Shown here in pieces: positions 49,546-58,038 of a stretch of DNA of 64,000 nt. Every line of letters starts with the position of its first letter. Within the stretch, counting starts at the first letter, position 1. Source of the DNA: JBGSTR01 sp963707135 (lineage in GTDB: Bacteria; Pseudomonadota; Gammaproteobacteria; Chromatiales; Chromatiaceae); assembly GCA_963707135.1 (NCBI GenBank), contig CAVPOY010000025.1, positions 40,007 through 104,006 of the forward strand, given 5' to 3'. The notes under the pieces are model-generated. The model made no database searches and had not been told where the DNA came from. It saw only the letters and a list, made by a program, of their open reading frames with translations. The translations under genes and the position numbers were made by a program.

Positions 49546-52500
49546 CTACTCGATTACCTCAAAAACCGCGTAGCCGACCACCTCGGTCGTATGATTCGTC
49601 TCGCTACCTTTGGACTGCTCTTCGTCCACCCACACTTCCACGTTGTTAGAAGTCCTGCTCTGCCAGCGCAGGTTGGCCGTATCCCCGCCGTCGGTGGTCT
49701 GCATGTCCGCCAGCAACATGGGCGGATCCACAAATGGGGTAGCGAAAGCAATTACGAATGGTTTGTGCGTCACGCTGTCATCAGTACGGCCCACCTCGAA
49801 ATCCACGCCGTCCACGGTGCCCGCCGAAGGTTCCCAGGCGATGTAGGCGATGGTCTCACTAAGGTGAGCTGCCCTGTTGGCCTCCTGCTCGTCCATTCCC
49901 AGCTGGAACTCATCCGTGCCTACCCTTCGGATCCGCGTCACGACGGCGTCCGCTTCATTGGTCGAGGTTACTGCGCTAAACACCACGGGAACGACTGCGA
50001 ACGGCTCCTCGAAGGTAACCAAGCCGAACGAGTTGGTCTTGGATGTGTCTGTGGTACCCGCTTCCACGTGGGTGCCGTCCGGCAGGATGCGGTGGCCGCG
50101 CTCCATCACCATGTAACTCACCGTCTCTTCGGAATGGGAGCCGTCCAGGTATTCCCACTCTTGCAAGAAGATCCAGAACCCGCCGGGCGAATCCTCGAAC
50201 GCTGGGGTCACATCGGTGATGCGTACAGTTACGGGGTCGCTACCTTCGTGACTCAAGCCATTGGCGACGACGACCGGGTCCTGGAACGGATGCTGGAACT
50301 CGACCCATTGCCAAATGTGATCGACGCGGAGTTCGCCAACCTCGATGGTCGGTTCGACCGCGCCGCCCTTGACAACGATACCGATCGCCTTGCTGTCGCT
50401 GCCGCCAGGGCCGGTGACGGTCAGAGTAGCGGTGTAGCTACCAGCGACACTGTAACTGTGCTTCGGATTCTCGCCGCTGCTGCTCGTGCCGTCTCCGAAG
50501 TCCCACAACCGCGTGCTGATCATGCCGGACGAGCTGTCCGTGAACGCCACCGGGAGCGGAGCAGTACCCGAGGTGGGTGTGGCCGTGAAATCCGCATGAG
50601 GTGCAGCGTCACTTACCGCGATGAGATTGGTCTTGATTTCCTCGTCGCTGGCTCCGTCGGGGCCAGTTACCGTGAGGCGAACCGTATAGGTGCCAGGCGT
50701 TTTGTAGGTGTAGACCGCGGCGTGCTCTGCCTCGCTGGTGCCGCCATCGCCGAAGTCCCAAATGCGACGGACGATGTCGCCCGAGGACGCGTCCGTGAAA
50801 TTCACGGTTAATGGGACAGTACCTGAAGTCGGGTCCGCGGTGAACTCCGCGACGGGCGCAGCTGCAGCCTGCACGGTCAATTCTGCGCCGCCATGGATGT
50901 CACCCAGCTTTGCTGAGATCGTTGTGGTACCAGCGCCGACGGCCGTGGCAACTCCCGAAGAGCCGACCGTTGCAACTGACGTGTCCGCGGAGGCCCAGGT
51001 GATCTGCTCGGTAATGTTCTGCGTCCTGCCATCGGTATAGGTGCCTGTGGCCACGAAGGCTTGGGTGGCGCCAACATCTAAGGTCGAACTCTCGGGGGTT
51101 ACCTGGATAGACGCCAGTGCGGCCGGGGAACCCGGAACAAACACCACATCGACCCAGTAGTTGCTGGCATTCCACGTCTCGGTTGGGAAGCCGCCGCTGC
51201 CGTACCTGTAGACCCCGTTACCGCTGTCCGCCTTGCTCGCCAAGGCATGCAGGGGCGAGTTGTCCACTCCGGCGCCGTCGAAGTACCCATTGTCGCCGGC
51301 GTATCGACCGTTTGGAGCATGGTAGGAGGCGACGTAAATCGTGTCGGCCTCTATCCCAACGGGCGTGGCGAAATCGGCCTGCTGCCAACCCGAGTTCGTC
51401 TCGTTGTTGAAAGTGATCGTCGCCAGTCGGGTACCATCGCTCGTCCACAGATTTCCTACGTGCGTGCCAGTGTTCGAACTGGCTTTGTAGAACCGGATGC
51501 CCATGATTGTGCCGCTGACGTCGGACTTGAACTTCACACCCAACTCGACAGCGTTGGTATCCGAGTCGGCGGAGATTCTTGGTGTGGCTTCGGCAGGCCA
51601 GATTGTGATTGGGGCACTCGCGGCAACGACGATGCTCAGGCTCTTGGATGCAGATTGCGACGGATTGCCGGAGTCCGTTACGCGCATTGTAAACGCATAA
51701 GACGCTTCCTTGGTCGGCGTCCCGCTGATTGTGCCGGTAGCGGAATTTAGCGCCAGACCGGCTGGCAGCGATCCGCTGGCAACCGACCAGCTGTACGGTG
51801 GGGTTCCACCTGTCGCTGAAAGTGACGTCGAATAGCTTGCTCCTGAAATTGCTCCGGGCGGTGTGGTGGTGGTGACGACGAGCGGAGACGCTTGAACCGT
51901 CAGGTTAGCGTTGCCGCTAACAGCGCCTAGGGTCGCTCGAAGGTTCGTTGACCCGATTCCTATAGCAGTGGCCAGTCCGGACGCGCCGACCGTGGCGACG
52001 GCACTGCTTGTAGAGGTCCAGGCCACTTGCGAGGTGACGTTCTGCGTCTTGCCGTCAGAATAGGTGCCTGTGGCCGTGTACTGCTGCGTCGAGCCTACTT
52101 GTATCGTCGAAGACGCCGGACTCAGCGCGATTGAAGTTAGAACGGGTGCGGGTTTGGCCTGAACGGTCAAAGTGGCGTTGCCTGTTACGCCACCCAGCGA
52201 CGCCTTTATAGTAGTCGTGCCTGCGCCCGTGGCTGTCGCAAGCCCCGACTCACTGATTGTGGCGACGGCATTGCTCGTTGAGAGCCATGCAACTTGACCG
52301 CTGATGTTCTGGCTTGTGCCGTCAGAATAGCTGCCGTTCGCTGTGAATTGCCAGGCTTCGCCTTCCTGGATCGTCGACGAAGAGGGGCTCAGCGCGATCG
52401 ACGTCAGCGTCGGGCCAGAAGCGGCTTGAACAGTCAGCGACGCGCTTCCGACCAATCCGCTCAGGGTCGCCCTGATGGTCGTGGTGCCCGTCCCAACCGT

Positions 52501-53055
52501 CGTAGCTAAACCAGCTGCATTTATGGTGGCGACAGCGGTGCTCGTGGATGTCCAAAGCACTTGGGAAGACACATCCTGCGTTTTTCCATCAGAGTAACTA
52601 GCGACGGCAGTGAACTGGTGAGTTGAACCTTGTCGGACGCTCGCTGCTGTTGGCGCCACTGAAACTGAATCGAGTCCGGGAATGGTCGTGCTGACCTCGT
52701 TTGAGAATGCACTGTAAACGCCGGGGGCATGATTGGCAGATCTGACGGCGAAATAGTAAGTACTGCGCTCTGTCAAACCGGAGATTGTCTGCGTATCGGT
52801 GGCGGAACCGCGAGCGTCAGCCACAACGCAGGGCGAGCCATACGTGCCGCTGGAAAGGCCGTAACAGACTTCATAATGGGTGACTTCCGGATCTGACGTC
52901 ACGGGGTCCCATTGGAGGGTGACAGAGCTAGCCTGCGCGCGATTCGCTGATAGCAGAGTCAGCAGGATTGTGAGCAATAAGAGCAGGAATGCCGTGGAGT
53001 ATAGGGATGGAAACGCTCGTTGCTTCGCCGATAAGGAATCGCTAGTGACGTCCAT
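49546..53055 (-). CDS. Large modular secreted protein (FN3, BIG2, He_PIG, DUF4082, PKD)
   Basis: 1169 residues from ATG 53055, eight bases behind GAGG; a GTG three codons earlier overlaps that site and is rejected. Residues 1-43 are a signal peptide. Then come: an FN3 domain (to about 127); three BIG2 Ig-like domains (about 130-385) each with SYSDG(K/T)(T/S)Q and WxSTSxAVATI; a He_PIG Ig domain (about 388-475) with GGTPPYSW and LPAGLALNSATG; a DUF4082 domain (about 478-640) with GVKFKSD, GIRFYK and GTHVGNLWTSDG; a fourth BIG2 (about 645-735); two PKD domains with RIWDFGDGG and RLWDFGDGT (about 736-905); and a C-terminal domain with repeated FxxPF-VVP units. It probably acts at the cell surface or in the matrix. 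Confidence 0.85.
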   Translation of the reverse strand: MDVTSDSLSAKQRAFPSLYSTAFLLLLLTILLTLLSANRAQASSVTLQWDPVTSDPEVTHYEVCYGLSSGTYGSPCVVADARGSATDTQTISGLTERSTYYFAVRSANHAPGVYSAFSNEVSTTIPGLDSVSVAPTAASVRQGSTHQFTAVASYSDGKTQDVSSQVLWTSTSTAVATINAAGLATTVGTGTTTIRATLSGLVGSASLTVQAASGPTLTSIALSPSSSTIQEGEAWQFTANGSYSDGTSQNISGQVAWLSTSNAVATISESGLATATGAGTTTIKASLGGVTGNATLTVQAKPAPVLTSIALSPASSTIQVGSTQQYTATGTYSDGKTQNVTSQVAWTSTSSAVATVGASGLATAIGIGSTNLRATLGAVSGNANLTVQASPLVVTTTTPPGAISGASYSTSLSATGGTPPYSWSVASGSLPAGLALNSATGTISGTPTKEASYAFTMRVTDSGNPSQSASKSLSIVVAASAPITIWPAEATPRISADSDTNAVELGVKFKSDVSGTIMGIRFYKASSNTGTHVGNLWTSDGTRLATITFNNETNSGWQQADFATPVGIEADTIYVASYHAPNGRYAGDNGYFDGAGVDNSPLHALASKADSGNGVYRYGSGGFPTETWNASNYWVDVVFVPGSPAALASIQVTPESSTLDVGATQAFVATGTYTDGRTQNITEQITWASADTSVATVGSSGVATAVGAGTTTISAKLGDIHGGAELTVQAAAAPVAEFTADPTSGTVPLTVNFTDASSGDIVRRIWDFGDGGTSEAEHAAVYTYKTPGTYTVRLTVTGPDGASDEEIKTNLIAVSDAAPHADFTATPTSGTAPLPVAFTDSSSGMISTRLWDFGDGTSSSGENPKHSYSVAGSYTATLTVTGPGGSDSKAIGIVVKGGAVEPTIEVGELRVDHIWQWVEFQHPFQDPVVVANGLSHEGSDPVTVRITDVTPAFEDSPGGFWIFLQEWEYLDGSHSEETVSYMVMERGHRILPDGTHVEAGTTDTSKTNSFGLVTFEEPFAVVPVVFSAVTSTNEADAVVTRIRRVGTDEFQLGMDEQEANRAAHLSETIAYIAWEPSAGTVDGVDFEVGRTDDSVTHKPFVIAFATPFVDPPMLLADMQTTDGGDTANLRWQSRTSNNVEVWVDEEQSKGSETNHTTEVVGYAVFEVIE

Positions 53056-53061
53056 TTCTTT

Positions 53062-53104
53062 CACCTCTTCGCGTAGCCAAAAGGTGAAATAACCGCAAGA
53101 GGTG
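53062..53104 (-). promoter_or_regulatory. RBS-sequestering leader hairpin with two alternative anti-SD partners
   Basis: In the mRNA of the large secreted protein, CACCUCUU then GCG (53104-53094) pairs with CGC and AAGAGGUG (53073-53062), burying the ribosome-binding site GAGGUGAAA eight bases before the ATG. The loop holds UUUCACCU, which is complementary to AGGUGAAA and could pair with the same site instead. Two more hairpins lie just upstream: CGCGTC/GACGCG at 53114-53130 and ACCCC/GGGGT at 53138-53151. I recognise no known riboswitch class. Confidence 0.6.
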
Positions 53105-53151
53105 CTATCGGATCGCGTCGCCCTGACGCGCTAGGTGACCCCGTAAGGGGT

Positions 53152-54678
53152 TGTAATTGAGCAGTCGGTCCTTCCGATTTAGGGTTTGAATGATTGGTTG
53201 ATGTGTTATTTGGATGCGCGACAATGCATCGAGTTGTCATCTCGCTACCCCAGCCAGTTGCGTCGTTTAATGAGTCGTGCAACGCGACCTTCTCTCGACC
53301 TGCAGGCGAAAGGTGCGCCGCTTTATTGGAACGTTACCGTTCTTAGGCAGCCGATGCTGCCACGGTCCACATTAAGTGAGCGGTCGGAATCGATTCGTGA
53401 CGGACGCAGCAGAAGGGGGATAATCCGCGAATCCATGTTTGGGATATGCGAAACGGGGTCCGAGTTCTTCATTCTTTGAGAACTATTCGTCAAAACCTCG
53501 GCGCAAGGTCGTGAAGTGCGGAGAGTTCGCCCCGGCAAGAAACGGTTCAAAAAAAGCATTGCGAAATTTTTGTGGCAATCGGTTCCGGTCGACCGAGACG
53601 GGGAGAATGGCCCCGTTCCGATTCATTGCGTCTGATCCGTGCCTCCCAGTCTCCAAGAAGCCGGTGAACGTGCATCGTCTTTGTTTGGGGCGGGGCGGCG
53701 CGTCTGCGGAAGGTCCGTGGAAATCCCAAGCCCTGAAGATCAGTCAGCGCGCCAGCCTAAGGACGGGGTATCGCTTAGATCTCACAGAGCTGTGTCGGAA
53801 GCGAAATCTCGCGGCAAGGGATAGGGGCGACCCTGTCCGGGAAGACGCCCCGTCGCGACCGGTTCACGCCGACAACGCCTAGTTCGCTTTTGCGATCAGC
53901 TCCTCGGTCACCACGCCGAGCGGGCTATCCGCGAATCCCTTTCTAAGAGTTCGACGCGTCTGTGCTTGGCCGTCAGGGCAAACGGGATCGGTTAGGCTGG
54001 CCGGCTTTCCGTCTAGCGCATGGCGGCTATCGGTGACCCCAAGCATGAGGTTCGCGTCTGACGGGACGACGCGGACCCGGAACTTGAGCGATTGCGGTGA
54101 TGAACGGGGAGAGGAGAGGGGAAGGATGACGTGCCGCGTACGCGCGCTCTACGCCTTCGCGTGGCTGGAGATGCCGTCCGTCGCGGGAAATCAACCGCCG
54201 GTCGAGGAGAACCAGTTCACAAAAGAGCGGATGTCTAAGATGCAGATCACAGAACCGATACGCAAAGATACGGATTGACAAGAACGAGAACTGTGTCACA
54301 GTACAGGTACACAGCGCGACGTGCGTAGAGATCTTTGTGTCAGCGCCAGCGCATGTGTGAATGATAAGTCGTAGGAAGATAATCTGTCTTAACTAGCAAA
54401 AAAGCAAAATAAAACAATAAATAAGGAGCAACTTATTCCGCAGTCTTTGCAGGTTCCTAGGGTGAGTGCCTACGCGTGAGTGGCATTTTGCCACTCCGCC
54501 GCTGTGTACGCTGTGAGTGACTAAGGACATTTTTCGGTGACGTAGTCGTGGAGTTGGGCGGAAACGTCATGGGGAGTCGCCGCAATTAGCACGGCGACTT
54601 CGGCTGATCGGGTGGGTTTCGGAAATCAAGACAACGCCCTCGTCGAAGGGCATCAAGTCGATTTTCCTGGAGGCACAG
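53152..54678. other. 1.5-kb divergent region without a supported gene
   Basis: Several short frames exist on both strands but none shows codon bias, a start signal or known motifs. The right half is AT-rich around 54370-54440 and holds a perfect inverted repeat GAGTGGCA/TGCCACTC at 54478-54496. The last bases, CTGGAGG, are the ribosome-binding site for the gene at 54679. It probably contains the promoters of the two large genes and perhaps eroded DNA. Confidence 0.5.
54478..54496. repeat. Perfect inverted repeat upstream of the WD40 gene
   Basis: GAGTGGCA, TTT, TGCCACTC. It is 180 bases before the ATG at 54679. It could be an operator or a short hairpin; no T-run follows. Confidence 0.5.
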
Positions 54679-57600
54679 ATGGGGAACAGGCTTAGGCGTT
54701 CACGTGGGCCTTGGGTCTTTAGAACAGCTTGCGTGCTGCTTGCCGCCCTGCTCGGGATGGGTTCAGGCGTCGCCCAGACGATGCCGGTTGCGACCGACGC
54801 CCCCACTGCGCAAGTGCTTCGTCCTGTTTTCAGCGCGGACGGCAGCAAGCTCGCCGGCACGGGCGTGGACGGCTCGATCGTTGTGCTGGACTTGGAGTCT
54901 GGCCGGGAAATCGCGTCATTCGGGTACGGCTCGCAGAGCGTAGGCGCGCTCAGCTTCAGCCCGGATGCTGAAGTCCTGGCGATCGCAGCGGGCAATTCCG
55001 TAACCCTGTGGAACGTCGCGGAGGCACGCGAGCTTGCAGTCTTGCAGTCCGGCGGGGGCGGGACGGTAACTCGCGTCGCGTTCGGCCCCGGAGGTGACTC
55101 GCTTGCATCCGTCGTTGACGACGTGGAGATCTTGGTCTGGAACCCGAGGGAGCGGACTGTCACTTCCGACATGTGGAGCGACCAGGACGTCAAAGAGGTT
55201 GCTTTCAGCCCCGCCGGTAACTACCTGGCAAGCTCTGGCTCAAGTCCCGAAATTGTCGTCTGGGACCTCGCTAACGGGCGTGAGTACCGACGACTATCAA
55301 GCCCAACCGGCGCGCAGGTCACGGGCACCGTCTTCAGCCCGACCGGCGAAACGCTTGCTGCGGCCGATGAGGACGCGAACATCGCCCTGTGGGGTGCCGA
55401 TTTTGGCAACCCGACGGTACTTGCGGCGCACGCGGACCTCATCAAACGGCTCAGATTCAGCCCGGACGGCGCGAGGCTTGCGAGCGAAGGTGCCGATGCC
55501 CGGCTCATGATCTGGGGCGCCGATTCCGGGCAGCAACAAGAGGTGCTCTCGGCCCGGTTAGATACGCTGGTCACCGGTCTCGCATTCAGTCCCGACGGCA
55601 CCGCCCTCGCCAGTGTTGGCGACAACAACGAAATCCTTCTCTGGGACCTGTCGACCGGCACCTTGACTCAGGTGCTGGCCGGACACGGCGGCGTGGTCAG
55701 TGAGCTTGCCTTCGGCTCCTCCGGACAAACGCTGGCGAGTGTCGATTCCCTCGGTCAGATCATCGTCTGGGACCTCGGCACCGGTGCCGAGCGCTTCGCG
55801 CTGAAGATTTCGGGATCGGAAACCGTGCCTGATGAGGTCCCAGAGTCCATCAGTCAGAGCCCGGCCGCCAGCAGCGCAGCGCGCGCGGCGGGCACTACAA
55901 CCAGCGCCGACACGAGCAAGACCGACCTCCAAGCATCGACCACCACCGCGGCATCGACCTCCACGTCTAAAGCGATTACCTCGCTTGCTGTAGCAGCGGA
56001 CGGCTCCGAGTTTGCCAGCGCGAGCGAGGACAGCAGTGTCCGCCTGTGGAGCGAAACCGGCGAGCCTCTGACCATGCTCGAAGGGCACCCCGGGGCGGTG
56101 GCCTCGAGTGTCGTCTTCAGCCCGAACGGCAAGGAGCTCTACAGCGTGGGCAGGGACACGCAGGTTCGTCACTGGAAGAGGAGCACCGGCGCGTTGATGC
56201 AGGTGCTTCTTGCACACGAGCATCCGATTCGCGCGGTCGCCCAGTCAGGCGACGGCAATTACGTCGCCAGCGCCGGCGAGGAAACCCGGCTGATGGTGTG
56301 GGACGCGAAGAAAAGTCGGCTTACGCACATCCTTTCCGGCCACAAGGACTTCGTCAATGCGCTGGCGTTCAAGCCCAACGGGAATGAACTGGCCAGCGCG
56401 GGAGCGGATGGCCGCATCCTTCGGTGGAATGTCAAGGACGGGACCCCGGTGGACGCGCTGCTTGGGCACGCAGGCGCGGTCAACGCACTTGCATACAGTG
56501 GCAATGGCCTGATGCTTGCCAGCGGCAGCTCGGACACCACGGTCAAGCTTTGGGACACGAAAACAGGTCGGCAGTTGCAGAGCCTCGGGCACCCTTCGCC
56601 GATCAAGGCAGTCGCTATAAGCACGAACAAAAAATACCTGGCAAGTGCAGGTCAGGACACCCGCATCTACATCTGGGACATCGCGATCGGCGGCAAGCTG
56701 GTCAACATCCTCAATGGCGGTACGCGGTTCATCAACGCGCTCGCCTACCTTCCCAACGGCCATTTGGTGGCGGGCTCCGAGGACGGATCGATCACCATCT
56801 GGGATGTCGAGAACAGCCAGGTACTCCGGGTCATCAAGCCTGCCCCGCTGGCTCAGAACGATGCTCCGCCGACGTCTTTGGGAACAACGCCCACGAAAGG
56901 CTATGGCCCCGGGGTTGATGGAATAGCTGGAAGTTCGCCGGGTCGCGGTTCGGACAATCTGTTAGTCGCCCTTGCGGGCAATCTGCTCGACTGGCTGGTT
57001 CCCGCCGCGAGCGCGGCCCCGCTCCCCAATCCGGACTTGGGGCCCGGCGGGCCGATCCTGGTCATCAATTCGGCGTCCTCGCTGTTCGGCAAGTACTACG
57101 CGGAGATTCTGAGGACCGAGGGCTTCAACGCCTTCTCGGTGGCCGATATCGGGGCTGTGGATACGACGATGCTCGCGTCCTATGACTTGGTAGTACTGGC
57201 GGAAATGTCGCTGACCGCCGGCCAGGTCAGCATGCTGACCGATTGGGTCAACGCCGGCGGCAACCTGATCGCCATGCGTCCCGATCCCCAACTCGCCGGT
57301 CTGCTCGGCCTGACGCCGACTGCGCAGACGCTCTCGGACGGCTATATCCTGGTCGACACCTCGGCGCCCCCGGGCAACGGCATCGTCGGGCAGACCATCC
57401 AGTTTCACGGAACGGCGGACCGCTACGGCCTAAACGGTGCGACGACGGTTGCGACTCTTTACTCGGACGCCGCGACCGCTACCGTGAACCCGGCGGTGAC
57501 GCTCCGCGACGTCGGCACGACCGGCGGCCAAGCGGCGGCGTTCGCATACGACTTGGCGACCTCGGTCGTCTACACCCGGCAGGGCAACCCGGCGTGGGCA

Positions 57601-58038
57601 AACCAGGAGCGCGACGGCTATTCGCCGCAACGATCCGACGACAAGTATTACGGCGCCGCCAACGGCGATCCCCAGCCGGACTGGGTCGATCTCAATAAGG
57701 TCGCCATCCCGCAGGCGGACGAGCAGCAGCGTCTGCTCGCCAACCTGATCGTCCAGATGAACCTCGACAAGCGGCCGCTTCCGCGTTTCTGGTATTTCCC
57801 GCGCGGGGAGAAGGCCGTAGTCATCATGACCGGCGACGACCACGGGAACAACGGTACCGACGGGCGCTGGAATCAGTTCCTGGCCGCCAGCCCGCCCGGG
57901 TGCTCGGTCGCGGATTGGGAGTGTGTGCGTGGCACCTCTTACATGTATCCCAATACGCCCCTGATCGGACGCCCAAGCCGCCGCCTTCGAGGCCCAGGGA
58001 TTCGAGGTGGGGCTCCACATCAACACCGACTGCGCTGA
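54679..58038 (+). CDS. Giant WD40 / N,N-dimethylformamidase-like fusion protein, N-terminal reading frame
   Basis: 1119 residues up to the first stop, but homology continues rightwards in other frames. A signal peptide (1-32, ending GSGVAQ) follows GGAGG. Residues about 45-715 hold about 15 WD40 units (FSPDG ... LWD type), eight before and seven after a Ser/Thr/Ala-rich linker near 385-430, fitting two beta-propellers. Residues about 755-785 contain a second hydrophobic stretch ending AAPLPNPDL, like a leftover signal peptide. Then GPILVINSASSLFGKYYAEILRTEGFNAF opens a Rossmann-like region (about 790-890), and VVIMTGDDH (about 1050) a deacetylase-like barrel. The frame is lost near 57965, after YPNTPL. 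Probably exported and surface-bound. Confidence 0.8.
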   Translation: MGNRLRRSRGPWVFRTACVLLAALLGMGSGVAQTMPVATDAPTAQVLRPVFSADGSKLAGTGVDGSIVVLDLESGREIASFGYGSQSVGALSFSPDAEVLAIAAGNSVTLWNVAEARELAVLQSGGGGTVTRVAFGPGGDSLASVVDDVEILVWNPRERTVTSDMWSDQDVKEVAFSPAGNYLASSGSSPEIVVWDLANGREYRRLSSPTGAQVTGTVFSPTGETLAAADEDANIALWGADFGNPTVLAAHADLIKRLRFSPDGARLASEGADARLMIWGADSGQQQEVLSARLDTLVTGLAFSPDGTALASVGDNNEILLWDLSTGTLTQVLAGHGGVVSELAFGSSGQTLASVDSLGQIIVWDLGTGAERFALKISGSETVPDEVPESISQSPAASSAARAAGTTTSADTSKTDLQASTTTAASTSTSKAITSLAVAADGSEFASASEDSSVRLWSETGEPLTMLEGHPGAVASSVVFSPNGKELYSVGRDTQVRHWKRSTGALMQVLLAHEHPIRAVAQSGDGNYVASAGEETRLMVWDAKKSRLTHILSGHKDFVNALAFKPNGNELASAGADGRILRWNVKDGTPVDALLGHAGAVNALAYSGNGLMLASGSSDTTVKLWDTKTGRQLQSLGHPSPIKAVAISTNKKYLASAGQDTRIYIWDIAIGGKLVNILNGGTRFINALAYLPNGHLVAGSEDGSITIWDVENSQVLRVIKPAPLAQNDAPPTSLGTTPTKGYGPGVDGIAGSSPGRGSDNLLVALAGNLLDWLVPAASAAPLPNPDLGPGGPILVINSASSLFGKYYAEILRTEGFNAFSVADIGAVDTTMLASYDLVVLAEMSLTAGQVSMLTDWVNAGGNLIAMRPDPQLAGLLGLTPTAQTLSDGYILVDTSAPPGNGIVGQTIQFHGTADRYGLNGATTVATLYSDAATATVNPAVTLRDVGTTGGQAAAFAYDLATSVVYTRQGNPAWANQERDGYSPQRSDDKYYGAANGDPQPDWVDLNKVAIPQADEQQRLLANLIVQMNLDKRPLPRFWYFPRGEKAVVIMTGDDHGNNGTDGRWNQFLAASPPGCSVADWECVRGTSYMYPNTPLIGRPSRRLRGPGIRGGAPHQHRLR

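Noticed and set aside
53076..53151. c-di-GMP (GEMM-I) riboswitch in the leader of the large secreted protein
   Set aside because: Hairpin positions are suggestive, but the conserved core segments of GEMM-I are absent on both strands.
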